The notes under the pieces were generated by a model, which saw only the letters and a program-made list of their open reading frames with translations, did not search any database and had not been told where the DNA came from. Of a stretch of DNA of 64,000 bases, positions 1 to 7,787 are shown one piece after another. The position numbers were made by a program, and so were the translations under genes. This DNA comes from Mycolicibacterium sp. YH-1 (GTDB lineage: Bacteria > Actinomycetota > Actinomycetes > Mycobacteriales > Mycobacteriaceae). The first letter of the stretch is position 1. Each line of letters starts with the position of its first letter. The stretch covers positions 1,240,001 through 1,304,000 of the forward strand of contig NZ_CP092915.1 of the NCBI RefSeq assembly GCF_022557175.1. Direction: 5' to 3'.

Positions 1-1
1 C

Positions 2-130
2 GCGCAGACGGCCCGCAGTCTCGGCAACGAGATGGCGGTCGGTGTGACAACGGGACATGACGAGTTACGTGCGCTCGTCGAGCGCCATATCGACCTACTC
101 ACCAAACCCGTCCCGGCGGTTCGCGGCTAA
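2..130 (+). CDS. C-terminal end of an unidentified protein (partial)
   Basis: The window opens inside a reading frame that runs from base 2 to a TAA at 128-130, giving 42 residues that end in ...ERHIDLLTKPVPAVRG. The segment is mostly helical in character (LRALVERHIDLL). No family can be named from so short a tail, and the start lies outside the window. It reads in the same direction as the SDR gene that follows 160 bp later. Confidence 0.4.
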   Translation, partial: AQTARSLGNEMAVGVTTGHDELRALVERHIDLLTKPVPAVRG

Positions 131-290
131 ATTCGTTCGCCTCACACCGCCCTGGACTCTTCGAGGGCGGCATCGGAGCACGGTTCCTGGCTGGTGCGCG
201 CGCTCTGATTCGGCCATTGACAACCCTCGTCGCCCGTGCGAATGTTCCTGATCGATCGATCAATTTCCAACGAGTGATTGCGAGGGACAC
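131..290 (+). promoter_or_regulatory. Intergenic region with candidate promoter and 14-bp palindrome
   Basis: This 160-bp gap precedes the mycofactocin-type SDR gene. A TTGACA hexamer at 217-222 is followed after 17 bp by GAATGT (240-245), a possible but weak -35/-10 pair. Just downstream, 249-262 is a perfect palindrome, TGATCGATCGATCA, placed where a repressor would block the promoter. No regulator gene is adjacent inside the window. The operator role is inferred. Confidence 0.35.
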
Positions 291-1130
291 ATGTCCGGTC
301 GGCTAGAGGGCAAGGTTGCGTTCATCACCGGGGCGGCTCGCGGCCAGGGTCGCAGCCATGCGGTCCGGCTCGCCGAGGAGGGCGCCGACATCATCGCGGT
401 GGACATCTGCGGTCCGGTGAGCAACAACACGCAGATCGAACCGGCGACCCCCGAGGACCTCATCGAGACGGCCGATCTGGTCAAGCAGTTGAATCGGCGC
501 ATCGTCACCGCCGAGGTGGACGTGCGCGACTATGACGCGGTGAAGGCCGCGGTCGACGGTGGCGTCGAGCAGCTGGGGCGGCTCGACATCATCTGCGCGA
601 ACGCGGGTATCGGCAACGGCGGGCAGACGCTGGATCACACCAGCGAGGCGGACTGGACCGACATGATCGACGTCAACCTGTCCGGTGTGTGGAAGACCGT
701 GAAAGCGGCTGTCCCGCACCTGATCTCTCAGGGTGAGGGCGGTTCGATCATCCTCACGAGTTCGGTCGGCGGCTTGAAGGCCTACCCGCACACCGGTCAC
801 TACATCGCCGCAAAGCACGGGGTGGTCGGCTTGATGCGCACGTTCGCAGTCGAACTCGGACAGCATTCGATTCGCGTCAACTCGGTTCACCCGACGAACG
901 TCAACACTCCGTTGTTCATGAACGAGGGGACGATGCGGCTTTTCCGGCCGGACCTCGAGAACCCGGGTCCAGACGACCTGGCCGTCGCTGCGCAGTTCAT
1001 GCACGTGCTCCCGATCGGCTGGGTGGAGCCCGTCGATATCAGCAACGCGGTGCTGTTCCTCGCCTCCGACGAGGCGCGCTTCATCACTGGCCTGACCATG
1101 ACGGTGGACGCCGGAAGCATGCTCAAATAG
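291..1130 (+). CDS. Mycofactocin-coupled SDR family oxidoreductase
   Basis: A 279-residue NAD(P)-dependent short-chain dehydrogenase. The nucleotide-binding motif TGAARGQG is at residues 13-20. It continues as RSHA, and the string GAARGQGRSHA is characteristic of the mycobacterial SDR subgroup that binds its nicotinamide cofactor without exchange and passes electrons to mycofactocin. Other SDR landmarks are NAG at about 104-106, catalytic Ser158, and Tyr171-x3-Lys175. An insert at residues 40-60 after the second beta strand is also usual in this subgroup. The likely reaction is oxidation of a secondary alcohol (carveol-dehydrogenase-like). The substrate cannot be read from sequence. The ATG at 291 starts the conserved MSGRLEGKVAFITG. 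The gene stands alone, 23 bp from the converging DUF732 gene. Confidence 0.85.
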   Translation: MSGRLEGKVAFITGAARGQGRSHAVRLAEEGADIIAVDICGPVSNNTQIEPATPEDLIETADLVKQLNRRIVTAEVDVRDYDAVKAAVDGGVEQLGRLDIICANAGIGNGGQTLDHTSEADWTDMIDVNLSGVWKTVKAAVPHLISQGEGGSIILTSSVGGLKAYPHTGHYIAAKHGVVGLMRTFAVELGQHSIRVNSVHPTNVNTPLFMNEGTMRLFRPDLENPGPDDLAVAAQFMHVLPIGWVEPVDISNAVLFLASDEARFITGLTMTVDAGSMLK

Positions 1131-1153
1131 GCGCATTCGAATCGGGATAGGCG

Positions 1154-2029
1154 TCAGTGTCCGAGGCGTACTTGAACGCCGCGGGCTCGAAGCTGTTCGA
1201 AGGTATAGCTGAACTCGCCTCGCCGTCCGACGGAGACGACGTAGCGGTCCTCGCCTTCGGTGACCGGGAAGCTGAAGGAGAACGTGCATTCGGCGGTGGT
1301 TCCCTTGCCCTGCCCGAGCGATGTGGTGGCAAGGATCTCGCCCTTGCCGTTCTTGACGGTCACGCCGGTGCCCTCGCTGACGTCGGAGTATCCGTCCGCT
1401 CCCTCGCACGATGTTCCGTCGGACGCGACACCGTTCAAGCCCGCACTGTCCGTGAGGATGAAGATGCCTGAGACTGATGCTGTTTCGAGAACATGAAAAC
1501 CGTGGGTGAACTGCGGGCAGAACGCGTCGACGGCGATCTTGTCGGCGGGTAGTCCCTGTTGAGCCTCACCATCTTCGAGCCGGCGACACACCTGCCGCCC
1601 ATGCGCGACGGCATTGGCGTCGGAGTTGAACTGATTGGTCAGCCCGGCATCGTTGAGCGCTGCGAGGTACCTGGTTTCGGGCGGCGGTGGTGACCAACGG
1701 TCTGGCAGCAGCAGCACCCACGTCACCACTGCCGCCACGGCGAGAATCGCAGTGGCCACGCCCGTTGCGAACCACGTCGAGCGAATGCTCGACCGAGGGT
1801 TCGGCACCTCGAGGTAGGCCGGCAGCATCTTCCCGCCGACAGGGTCGCTCGACTCGGCCTTGCCGTTGCGCACACGGTTCGTCGGATGGTCGGCCAGGAA
1901 GTAACGACCCTCGTATCGCCCGGTGGGGTCCGAGCGCCACCCCGACAAGGAGGTCGACGAATGCGCCGGCCCACAGCGACCACATATGCCGCTCGCATCC
2001 ACGTCGGAACCGCAATACGGGCAGGTCAT
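1154..2029 (-). CDS. Zinc-ribbon, single-TM, DUF732-like protein
   Basis: A 291-residue protein of unknown function. I place the start at the ATG at 2029 because it opens directly on a zinc ribbon (CPYC at residues 3-6, CGRC at 16-19). The longer upstream frame is low-complexity and overlaps the region before the riboswitch. After the ribbon there is a W-x-x-DPTGRYEGRYF segment (about 31-44), a transmembrane helix at about 86-109, and a proline-rich linker. The C-terminal part begins ETRYLAALNDAGL, which resembles the mycobacterial DUF732 fold with its conserved VC...FCP cysteines. Predicted topology is ribbon inside and DUF732 domain outside. The combination is unusual: DUF732 proteins are normally small secreted proteins. 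Confidence 0.6.
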   Translation of the reverse strand: MTCPYCGSDVDASGICGRCGPAHSSTSLSGWRSDPTGRYEGRYFLADHPTNRVRNGKAESSDPVGGKMLPAYLEVPNPRSSIRSTWFATGVATAILAVAAVVTWVLLLPDRWSPPPPETRYLAALNDAGLTNQFNSDANAVAHGRQVCRRLEDGEAQQGLPADKIAVDAFCPQFTHGFHVLETASVSGIFILTDSAGLNGVASDGTSCEGADGYSDVSEGTGVTVKNGKGEILATTSLGQGKGTTAECTFSFSFPVTEGEDRYVVSVGRRGEFSYTFEQLRARGVQVRLGH

Positions 2030-2340
2030 CGGTGTCGATCCCGGAACAATGACCCCCGTGCCGTCGGTCCGAAACGGTTCACCGACGACCCCGAGTCCGC
2101 ACGCATGCCCCCGACATCCGTCATCAGTAACCGTTATATGCCCGATGACCAGGTCTGCAGAGGCAATTCGACAGCATTCCGCGCGACCGGTGGCGAGCCT
2201 GCAACGAGATACCGGGCACTCTGCCAATAGTTTCAGGGTGCCCGAAAACAATCTTTGGTGCTCCAAAAGTGTTGCAACCAACGAGGTTTCACTCACATCA
2301 AGTTGCGTGTGTGGGCTGTGTCTGCGTAGGCTCGGGTCAG
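2030..2340. other. Intergenic region upstream of the Mn riboswitch
   Basis: These 311 bp separate the divergent DUF732 and GDT1 genes. I see no credible coding frame here. The part nearest the riboswitch is less GC-rich (2225-2310) and contains the candidate promoter listed separately. The remainder presumably holds the promoter of the minus-strand DUF732 gene, but I cannot point to convincing hexamers. Confidence 0.4.
2303..2332 (+). promoter_or_regulatory. Candidate SigA promoter of the Mn riboswitch transcript
   Basis: TTGCGT (2303-2308) and TAGGCT (2327-2332) are separated by 18 bp. A start site 7-8 bp after the -10 would fall at about 2339-2340, exactly where the aptamer P1 helix begins (2341). 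The fit between promoter and RNA start supports both calls. Confidence 0.5.
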
Positions 2341-2450
2341 CGAAGGGGAGTAGCCCCCAATCGGGTAGTCGACATACTGGCCAACCGGCAACAGCCGGTC
2401 GTGGCCCGGTTACCCGGACCGGTCCAGCGGCCGGTGGGCGAGACCTTCGG
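2341..2450 (+). ncRNA. yybP-ykoY family manganese riboswitch
   Basis: The RNA has the conserved yybP-ykoY landmarks in order: the P1 strand CGAAGG (2341-2346), the block GGGGAGTAG (2345-2353), GTCGACATACTGG after the first helix, and the closing block GGGCGAGACCTTCGG. CGAAGG at 2341-2346 pairs perfectly with CCTTCG at 2444-2449. Between them are GC-rich helices, including an ACCGG/CCGGT stem. The family senses Mn2+ and usually controls Mn exporters of the MntP, GDT1/UPF0016 and P-type classes. That matches the GDT1-family gene directly downstream. Basis: motif match seen in the sequence, function from the family. Confidence 0.88.
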
Positions 2451-2458
2451 CCGTACAA

Positions 2459-2504
2459 CCGTTCCGGTTGCCGGCCGGAGGCGTCTACTGAACCCCCGGA
2501 ACGG
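2459..2504 (+). promoter_or_regulatory. Candidate riboswitch expression-platform hairpin
   Basis: CCGTTCCGG (2459-2467) and CCGGAACGG (2496-2504) form a perfect 9-bp stem with a 28-nt loop between the aptamer and the ribosome site (AGGAG at 2518-2522, GTG start at 2529). There is no T-run after the stem, so an intrinsic terminator is unlikely. Control of ribosome access or Rho access would fit better. This is inference from position. Confidence 0.45.
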
Positions 2505-2528
2505 CAGCCACCGACCTAGGAGTCGAGG

Positions 2529-3293
2529 GTGCTAGCTGCCTTACTGCTGAGCTTCGCCGTCATCTTCGTGGCCGAGATGGGCGACAAGACCCAGCTGGTG
2601 GCGATGATGTTCGCGTTGCGCTACCGCTGGTGGGTCGTCCTGGCTGCCATCGCCGCCGCCACCACCGCAGTGCATGTCCTCTCGGTTGCCATCGGCCACT
2701 ACCTCGGTGCCGCACTGCCGACGCATCTGCTCGGCCTGATCGCCGGTGCGGCGTTCATCTTCTTCGGGCTGTGGACCCTGCGGGGCGACTCGCTCTCCGA
2801 TGAGGAGGCCTCACGTGCCGAGCGGGCCGCCGCGCCCGCGTTCTTCGTGGTCACCTCGGCGTTCGTCCTGGCCGAACTCGGCGACAAGACGATGCTGGCG
2901 ACCATCACCCTTGCCGCGGACAACGACTGGCTGGGGGTCTGGATCGGCTCCACTCTGGGCATGGTGGTCGCCGACGGGCTGGCCATCATCGTCGGTGCGG
3001 TCGCGGGCAAGCACCTGCCCGAGCGGCTCATTCAGATCACCGCGGCCGCGCTGTTCCTCTTCTTCGGCGCCTACATGCTTCTCGAGAACATCTTCCCGAC
3101 GGCATCTGCGGTCATCGTCGCCGGTAGTGCGATTGCGATCGTCCTCGCCTTCGCGGCGGCCCTGCGGATGCTGCCGGATCGGTTGCGTCCGGCCGTGTTG
3201 AGAGCCGAGCGCCCCGCTCCCGACGAGACCGATGAGCCCTTTGAGCCGTCGCAAGGCGGCGAGGACGAGCGGACGGCACACAAGGGCGGGTGA
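2529..3293 (+). CDS. TMEM165/GDT1 (UPF0016) family Mn2+ exporter
   Basis: A 254-residue membrane protein with two homologous halves of three helices each. Each half carries the family signature E-x-G-D-K-T: EMGDKT at residues 16-21 and ELGDKT at 116-121. The acidic residues line the cation path in this family, which exports Mn2+ (and Ca2+ in eukaryotes). The C-terminal 35 residues are hydrophilic and acidic. Translation starts at the GTG at 2529, with AGGAG six bases upstream. The gene sits behind a yybP-ykoY riboswitch, so expression should rise with cytoplasmic Mn2+, consistent with a detoxifying exporter. Confidence 0.88.
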   Translation: MLAALLLSFAVIFVAEMGDKTQLVAMMFALRYRWWVVLAAIAAATTAVHVLSVAIGHYLGAALPTHLLGLIAGAAFIFFGLWTLRGDSLSDEEASRAERAAAPAFFVVTSAFVLAELGDKTMLATITLAADNDWLGVWIGSTLGMVVADGLAIIVGAVAGKHLPERLIQITAAALFLFFGAYMLLENIFPTASAVIVAGSAIAIVLAFAAALRMLPDRLRPAVLRAERPAPDETDEPFEPSQGGEDERTAHKGG

Positions 3294-3393
3294 GACGGCC
3301 CGTTCGCTGTTCATTCAGGTGGTCGCGTTTGGCCGCGTCAACGAATGATGACGCGCCGGGATCGCCATAGAGGACGTATCCCGACCGCTGTCA

Positions 3394-3405
3394 GAGCCTA
3401 GGCTC
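3394..3405. promoter_or_regulatory. Candidate autoregulatory operator of TetR
   Basis: GAGCCTAGGCTC is a perfect 12-bp palindrome ending 7 bp before the TetR start. It extends imperfectly to about 22 bp (TG at 3389-3390 mirrored by CA at 3409-3410). Position and symmetry suggest self-repression by the gene product. This is not proven. Confidence 0.5.
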
Positions 3406-3412
3406 AGGCATC

Positions 3413-4102
3413 GTGAGCAACGAGGGGGATCTCGAGCGGCCGCGTACACGTGGCCGCCCAGCCCGGATCAGTCGTGAGCGGATTCTGTCCGCCGCCCGCG
3501 GCATCCCCCGTGACGCGTTGACGATGCAGAGGGTGGCCGAGGCCCTCGGGGTGGATCCCAAGGCGCTCAACTACCACGTGGGCGACCGGGAGGGGCTGCG
3601 CCAACTGGTGGCCCTGGACGTCTTCGAGGCCGAGCTGCGCAGGATCGAGATTCCCGCTGGCGGCGACTGGCGCGAGGCGGTGCGGTCCTACGTGTACGCA
3701 TTTCGCGAGGCGGTCATCAAGGTCGGTGTCCTGGCCGAGTCCATCCGCCTACCCGGGCGGCAGGGCCTGGGCACCCTCGGCCCCGTCGAGCGGGTCCTGC
3801 AGGCGCTGGTCGACGCCGGGCTGGACGCCGACGCGGCAGGGCGCGCGCTGACGTTGTTCACCGATATGGGCTACGCCGCCGGACGTGACGCGCTGCGGTT
3901 GGCCGACGATCCAGTGCACCCTGACGTCCCGGGTGTCGAGACGGCGCTGAAGTCGGCCTCCGACAACGACTTTCCGGTGTTGCGCCAGGTCGTCGCCGCC
4001 CGTGCGCACGCCGCGCCCGACGTGGGACAGCTTGAGTTCAACCTGGCGTTGGTCATCGCCGGCCTGGAACGGATCGCGTCGGACGCGCATCGCACCAGCT
4101 GA
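3413..4102 (+). CDS. TetR/AcrR family transcriptional regulator
   Basis: A 229-residue one-component regulator. The N-terminal helix-turn-helix domain spans about residues 18-65 (RERILSAARG...MQRVAEALGVDPKALNYHVGDREGLRQLV). The effector domain is helical and variable. The start is a GTG at 3413, immediately after a 12-bp palindrome that is the likely operator. The flanking genes are the Mn exporter (same strand, 119 bp away) and a dihydrodipicolinate-reductase-like protein 106 bp downstream, and either could be regulated. The ligand is unknown. Confidence 0.8.
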   Translation: MSNEGDLERPRTRGRPARISRERILSAARGIPRDALTMQRVAEALGVDPKALNYHVGDREGLRQLVALDVFEAELRRIEIPAGGDWREAVRSYVYAFREAVIKVGVLAESIRLPGRQGLGTLGPVERVLQALVDAGLDADAAGRALTLFTDMGYAAGRDALRLADDPVHPDVPGVETALKSASDNDFPVLRQVVAARAHAAPDVGQLEFNLALVIAGLERIASDAHRTS

Positions 4103-4208
4103 TTTTCCCTGTTCGGGAAAAATATGGCGAAAAGCGCCTCGGAAGCGGGGTGTCAGCGGTAGACATGAGTCACCTGTTGACTGACTGCTGCATCGAGAGC
4201 GAGGCGAG

Positions 4209-5270
4209 ATGACACCGCGGGATCCCTACCGGGTCGTCCAATGGACCACCGGAAACGTCGGCAAGAGTTCGGTCGCGGCGATCGCCAAGAACCCGACCCT
4301 GGACCTCGTCGGCTGCTACGCGTGGTCACCGGACAAGGCGGGCGCCGACGTCGGCGAACTGTGCGGTATCGAGCCGCTCGGCGTGACCGCGACCAACGAC
4401 ATCGATGCGCTGCTGGCGCTCAAGCCCGACGTCGTCGTCTACAACCCGATGTGGATCGACGTCAACGAGCTGGTGCGCATCCTGGAGGCGGGCATCAACG
4501 TGGTGGCGACGGCGTCGTTCATCACCGGGCACAACCAGGGCGACGGCCGCGACAAGATCGCCGACGCGTGCGCCCGCGGCGGCTCGACGATGTTCGGGTC
4601 CGGCATCAGCCCCGGCTACGTCAACCAGCTGTCGGTCGTCGCGGCAGGAATCTGCGACCGCGTCGACAGGATCACTGTCAACGAGGCCGCCGACACCACG
4701 TTCTACGACTCACCGGCGACCGAGAAGCCGGTCGGATTCGGGCAGCCGATCGATCACCCCGACCTGCAGGCGATGACCGCGCACGGCACCGGCGTGTTCG
4801 GCGAGGCGGTCCGGATGGTCGCCGACGCGCTCGGAATCGAACTCGACGAGGTGCGCTGCGACGCCGAGTATGCCGAGACCACAGAGGATCTCGACCTGGG
4901 CTCGTGGACCATCCCGGCGGGCTGTGTCGCGGGCGTGCACGCCACCTGGAAGGGCATCGTGGGCGGGGAGACCCGCGTCGAGATCTCCGTGCTGTGGAAG
5001 AAGGGTCAGACGCTCCAACCGAATTGGCCGATCGAGCAGGACGGCTGGGTCATCGAGATCGCGGGCCGTCCGACCGTGACGATGAAGGTCGGGTTCCTGC
5101 CGCCGCCCGACTTCGAGGCGACCACGTTGGAGGAGTTCATGGTGCTCGGTCACATCATGACCGCCACCCCACCGCTGAACGCAATCCCCGCCGTCGTGGC
5201 CGCCGCGCCGGGCATCGTCACCTACAACGACCTGCCGCTGATCCTGCCGCGCGGAGTTGTTCCGGTCTAG
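4209..5270 (+). CDS. Dihydrodipicolinate-reductase-like NAD(P)-binding protein
   Basis: A 353-residue protein of the mycobacterial family loosely annotated as dihydrodipicolinate reductase, related to 2,4-diaminopentanoate dehydrogenase. The N-terminal Rossmann motif is VVQWTTGNVGKSSV (about residues 9-22). It is followed by VVVYNPMW and the FITGHNQGDG region. The C-terminal half is a mixed domain with a PTVTMKVGFLPPPDF segment. It is not the lysine-pathway DapB, which is shorter and differs in the active site. Several paralogues are usual in mycobacterial genomes, often near lipid or sterol genes. The substrate is unknown. The ATG at 4209 follows a GAGGCGAG ribosome site. Confidence 0.7.
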   Translation: MTPRDPYRVVQWTTGNVGKSSVAAIAKNPTLDLVGCYAWSPDKAGADVGELCGIEPLGVTATNDIDALLALKPDVVVYNPMWIDVNELVRILEAGINVVATASFITGHNQGDGRDKIADACARGGSTMFGSGISPGYVNQLSVVAAGICDRVDRITVNEAADTTFYDSPATEKPVGFGQPIDHPDLQAMTAHGTGVFGEAVRMVADALGIELDEVRCDAEYAETTEDLDLGSWTIPAGCVAGVHATWKGIVGGETRVEISVLWKKGQTLQPNWPIEQDGWVIEIAGRPTVTMKVGFLPPPDFEATTLEEFMVLGHIMTATPPLNAIPAVVAAAPGIVTYNDLPLILPRGVVPV

Positions 5271-5275
5271 GCGAC

Positions 5276-6496
5276 TCAGCGCGCCCGTTCGGTGAAGCGT
5301 TGCAGCAGAACCGACACCGTCAGCACCACGAGGCCCGCGACGGCGAGTATCGCGCCCGCGGCCGCCGGGGCGGTGTAGCCGTACCCCGCAGCGATCACCA
5401 CACCGCCGATCCACGCACCTGTCGCGTTGGCGAAGTTGAAGGCCGAGTGCATCAGCGCGGCGGCCAGCGACTGCGCATCGTGGGCCACGTCCATCAGTCG
5501 GGTCTGCAGGGCGGGTGCGATGGAGGACCCCACGGCGCCGATGCAGAACAACCCGATCAGCGCGGTCCACGGGTTGTGGGCGGCGGCGACGAAGACCGCC
5601 AGCACCACGGCAAGGGCGGTGATCGCGCCATAGAGCCAGCCGATGACCGAGACGTCGGCCATCTTGCCGCCGACCAGGTTGCCGATCACCATGCCCGCAC
5701 CGAAGATCATGAGTGCCAACGGAATCATGCCGCGTGACAGGCCCGCGACGTCGGTCAGCGTGGTCGCGATGTAGGTGTACACCGCGAACATTCCGCCGAA
5801 CCCGACCATGCCGACCAACAGGGCCAGCAACACCTGCGGGCGCTTGAGCGCGCTGAGTTCGGTGAGCGGGCTGGTGACATGCATCGAGTGCATGCTCGGC
5901 AGCCAGAACCAGAGCGCGGCCAGGGTCAGCAGGCCGATCACCACGACGAGCCCGAACGCGCTGCGCCAGCCGAAGTGCTGGCCGAGCCACGACGCCACGG
6001 GTACGCCGAGGACGGTGGCAACCGTAAGGCCGGCCAACACATGTGAGACGGCCTTGGCCCGGTTCTGTGGGCCCATCAGGTGCGCGGCCACCAGCGCGGC
6101 GATGCCGAAGTACGCGCCGTGCGGCAGCCCGGCGATGAAGCGCGCCGCGATCAGCGAGCCGTAGGTGGGGGCGAACACGCTTGCCAGGTTGGCGAGGGTG
6201 AACATCACCATCAGGCCGAGCAGCAGCGTCCTGCGCTGCATGCGGGCGGTCAGCGCGGCGATAAGCGGCGCTCCGACAACGACGCCGAGTGCGTACGCCG
6301 AGATGACGTGACCCGCGGTCGGTTCGGTGATCCCCAGGCTCCCCGCGATATCGGGCAGCAGGCCCATCGCCACGAACTCGGTGGTTCCGATGCCGAAACC
6401 GCCCACGGCCAGCGCGAACACCGCCAGCCACCGGACGGTGGTGTCGGGGGCGACGACCGACTGCGGGCGGGTCGGTCGGTTCAGGGCTCGGGTCAC
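5276..6496 (-). CDS. MFS transporter, DHA1 (AraJ/NepI-like) family
   Basis: About 406 residues and 12 predicted helices. The first helix reads WLAVFALAVGGFGIGTTEFV, typical of the DHA1 subgroup that includes AraJ, PbuE and NepI (sugar, nucleoside and drug efflux). The loop 2-3 motif appears as TARMQRRTLLLG. I take the GTG at 6496 as start. The in-frame ATG at 6565 would overlap the promoter region of the divergent ROK gene and adds a charged, unconserved leader. The divergent pairing with a ROK regulator (100 bp between starts) suggests the regulator controls the transporter in response to a sugar or related ligand. Confidence 0.8.
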   Translation of the reverse strand: MTRALNRPTRPQSVVAPDTTVRWLAVFALAVGGFGIGTTEFVAMGLLPDIAGSLGITEPTAGHVISAYALGVVVGAPLIAALTARMQRRTLLLGLMVMFTLANLASVFAPTYGSLIAARFIAGLPHGAYFGIAALVAAHLMGPQNRAKAVSHVLAGLTVATVLGVPVASWLGQHFGWRSAFGLVVVIGLLTLAALWFWLPSMHSMHVTSPLTELSALKRPQVLLALLVGMVGFGGMFAVYTYIATTLTDVAGLSRGMIPLALMIFGAGMVIGNLVGGKMADVSVIGWLYGAITALAVVLAVFVAAAHNPWTALIGLFCIGAVGSSIAPALQTRLMDVAHDAQSLAAALMHSAFNFANATGAWIGGVVIAAGYGYTAPAAAGAILAVAGLVVLTVSVLLQRFTERAR

Positions 6497-6596
6497 GTGA
6501 CAACGGTAGAGGTACTTATGCCGTTCTTCAAACTGACTTATGTATTCCCGAGGCGAAAGTGGCATTCCTTACGTTTTTCGTGCTTCAATCGAACCC
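6497..6596. promoter_or_regulatory. Divergent promoter region, MFS and ROK regulator
   Basis: This 100-bp region between divergent starts is clearly AT-richer than its surroundings. It contains TTATGTATT (about 6537-6545) and CTTACGTTTTTCG (about 6569-6581), which could provide -10 elements and an operator. No perfect palindrome is visible. Confidence 0.35.
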
Positions 6597-7787
6597 ATGG
6601 TCGGCGTCGGCGAGGTGTTCGCCCACATCAGGGAGCTGCGCGATACGACACGCGCAGAACTCGGCCAGCTGACCGGCCTGTCGCGCACCGCGATCGCGGT
6701 CCGGGTGGCCGCCCTGATGGATCTGGGCCTGGTCGCGGAGAGTGAGTCCGCCGCGTCGACCGGAGGTCGCCCGGCTGCCATGCTCACGTTCGACGCCGAC
6801 GCGGGGGTCGTGCTCTGTGTGGCGGTCGGCATCAGCCGCACACGCCTGGCGGTGTGCAACCTCGCAGGCGAGATCGTCGCCACCTCTGACATCGACCAGG
6901 AGGTTGCGCTCGGGCCCGACGACCTGATGCCCGACGTGGTCAAGCGCCTCGACGTGCTGCTGCAGGAGCGTCGCGACGTTCCCGTGTACGGGGTGGGGCT
7001 CAGCATGCCAGGGCCGGTCGATCGGGAACGTGGGTGCAGTCGCGACTCGCCGATCCTGCGCGGATGGGACGGCGTGGAACTGCGCCCGTACTTTGCTGAG
7101 CTGCAGGCGCTTTCCGGAGGGCAGGAGCGCAGCGACCCGGGATTTGGCGCCGCCGTTCCGGTGCTGTTCGACAACGACGCGAACGCGATCGCCCTCGGCG
7201 AGCGCGGCGGTGAGCTGGCCGGGCTCGACGACCTTCTGGTGCTCAAGGCGTCGACCGGTCTGGGTGCGGGCATCATCGCCGGCGGCGTGCTGCAGCGCGG
7301 CGCGGCACAGGCCGCGGGGGAGTTCGGGCACAACAAGATCGCTGCGGCGCAGGGTATTCCGTGCAGATGCGGTGACACGGGCTGCCTCGAGGCGATTGCC
7401 GGCGGGTGGGCGCTGGTACACCAACTGCAGCAGCAGGGGCGATCCGTGCGGCACATGCGCGACGTCATCGAACTCGTTCACGCCGGCGACCCGGACGCGC
7501 GACGAATGATCCGCGACAGCGGCAGGCACATCGGTGAGGTCGTCGCCGCGGCGGTCAACCTGCTCAACCCGGCGGTCCTCGTCATCGCCGGTGACCTGGC
7601 GGCCGCCTACGAGGTGTTCGTCGCGGGATTCCGAGAGTCGCTGTACCGCAACGCCACCGCCATGGCCACCCGGGAACTCGAGGTGGTCCCTGCCGCGCAC
7701 GGCGGACACTCGGCGGTGGTGGGCACCGCGGCGATGGTGCTCGACGAGGTGCTCAGCGCGCGCTCGGTCGACGCACTCGCCGGCTGA
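6597..7787 (+). CDS. ROK family transcriptional regulator
   Basis: A 396-residue protein with an N-terminal winged helix (about 1-60, GQLTGLSRTAIAVRVAALMDLGLV) and a C-terminal ROK sugar-kinase-like domain. Visible ROK features are VLFDNDANAIALGE, the glycine-rich KASTGLGAGII, the GEFGHNKI metal/ligand motif and the zinc motif CRCGDTGCLE at about residues 256-265. The ATG at 6597 is preferred. The in-frame ATG at 6540 lies in the divergent promoter region. Such proteins are sugar-responsive repressors (NagC/Mlc/XylR type), here probably acting on the divergent MFS transporter. The last 35 bp overlap the 3' end of the converging TetR gene. Confidence 0.82.
   Translation: MVGVGEVFAHIRELRDTTRAELGQLTGLSRTAIAVRVAALMDLGLVAESESAASTGGRPAAMLTFDADAGVVLCVAVGISRTRLAVCNLAGEIVATSDIDQEVALGPDDLMPDVVKRLDVLLQERRDVPVYGVGLSMPGPVDRERGCSRDSPILRGWDGVELRPYFAELQALSGGQERSDPGFGAAVPVLFDNDANAIALGERGGELAGLDDLLVLKASTGLGAGIIAGGVLQRGAAQAAGEFGHNKIAAAQGIPCRCGDTGCLEAIAGGWALVHQLQQQGRSVRHMRDVIELVHAGDPDARRMIRDSGRHIGEVVAAAVNLLNPAVLVIAGDLAAAYEVFVAGFRESLYRNATAMATRELEVVPAAHGGHSAVVGTAAMVLDEVLSARSVDALAG

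Noticed and set aside
2030..2458. N-terminal extension of the DUF732 protein to base 2458
   Set aside because: The extension runs antisense through the riboswitch and is low-complexity; the zinc ribbon starts cleanly at the ATG at 2029.
4241..5737. 498-codon plus-strand frame
   Set aside because: Arg-rich, low-complexity shadow of the dihydrodipicolinate-reductase-like gene and the MFS gene; no motif.
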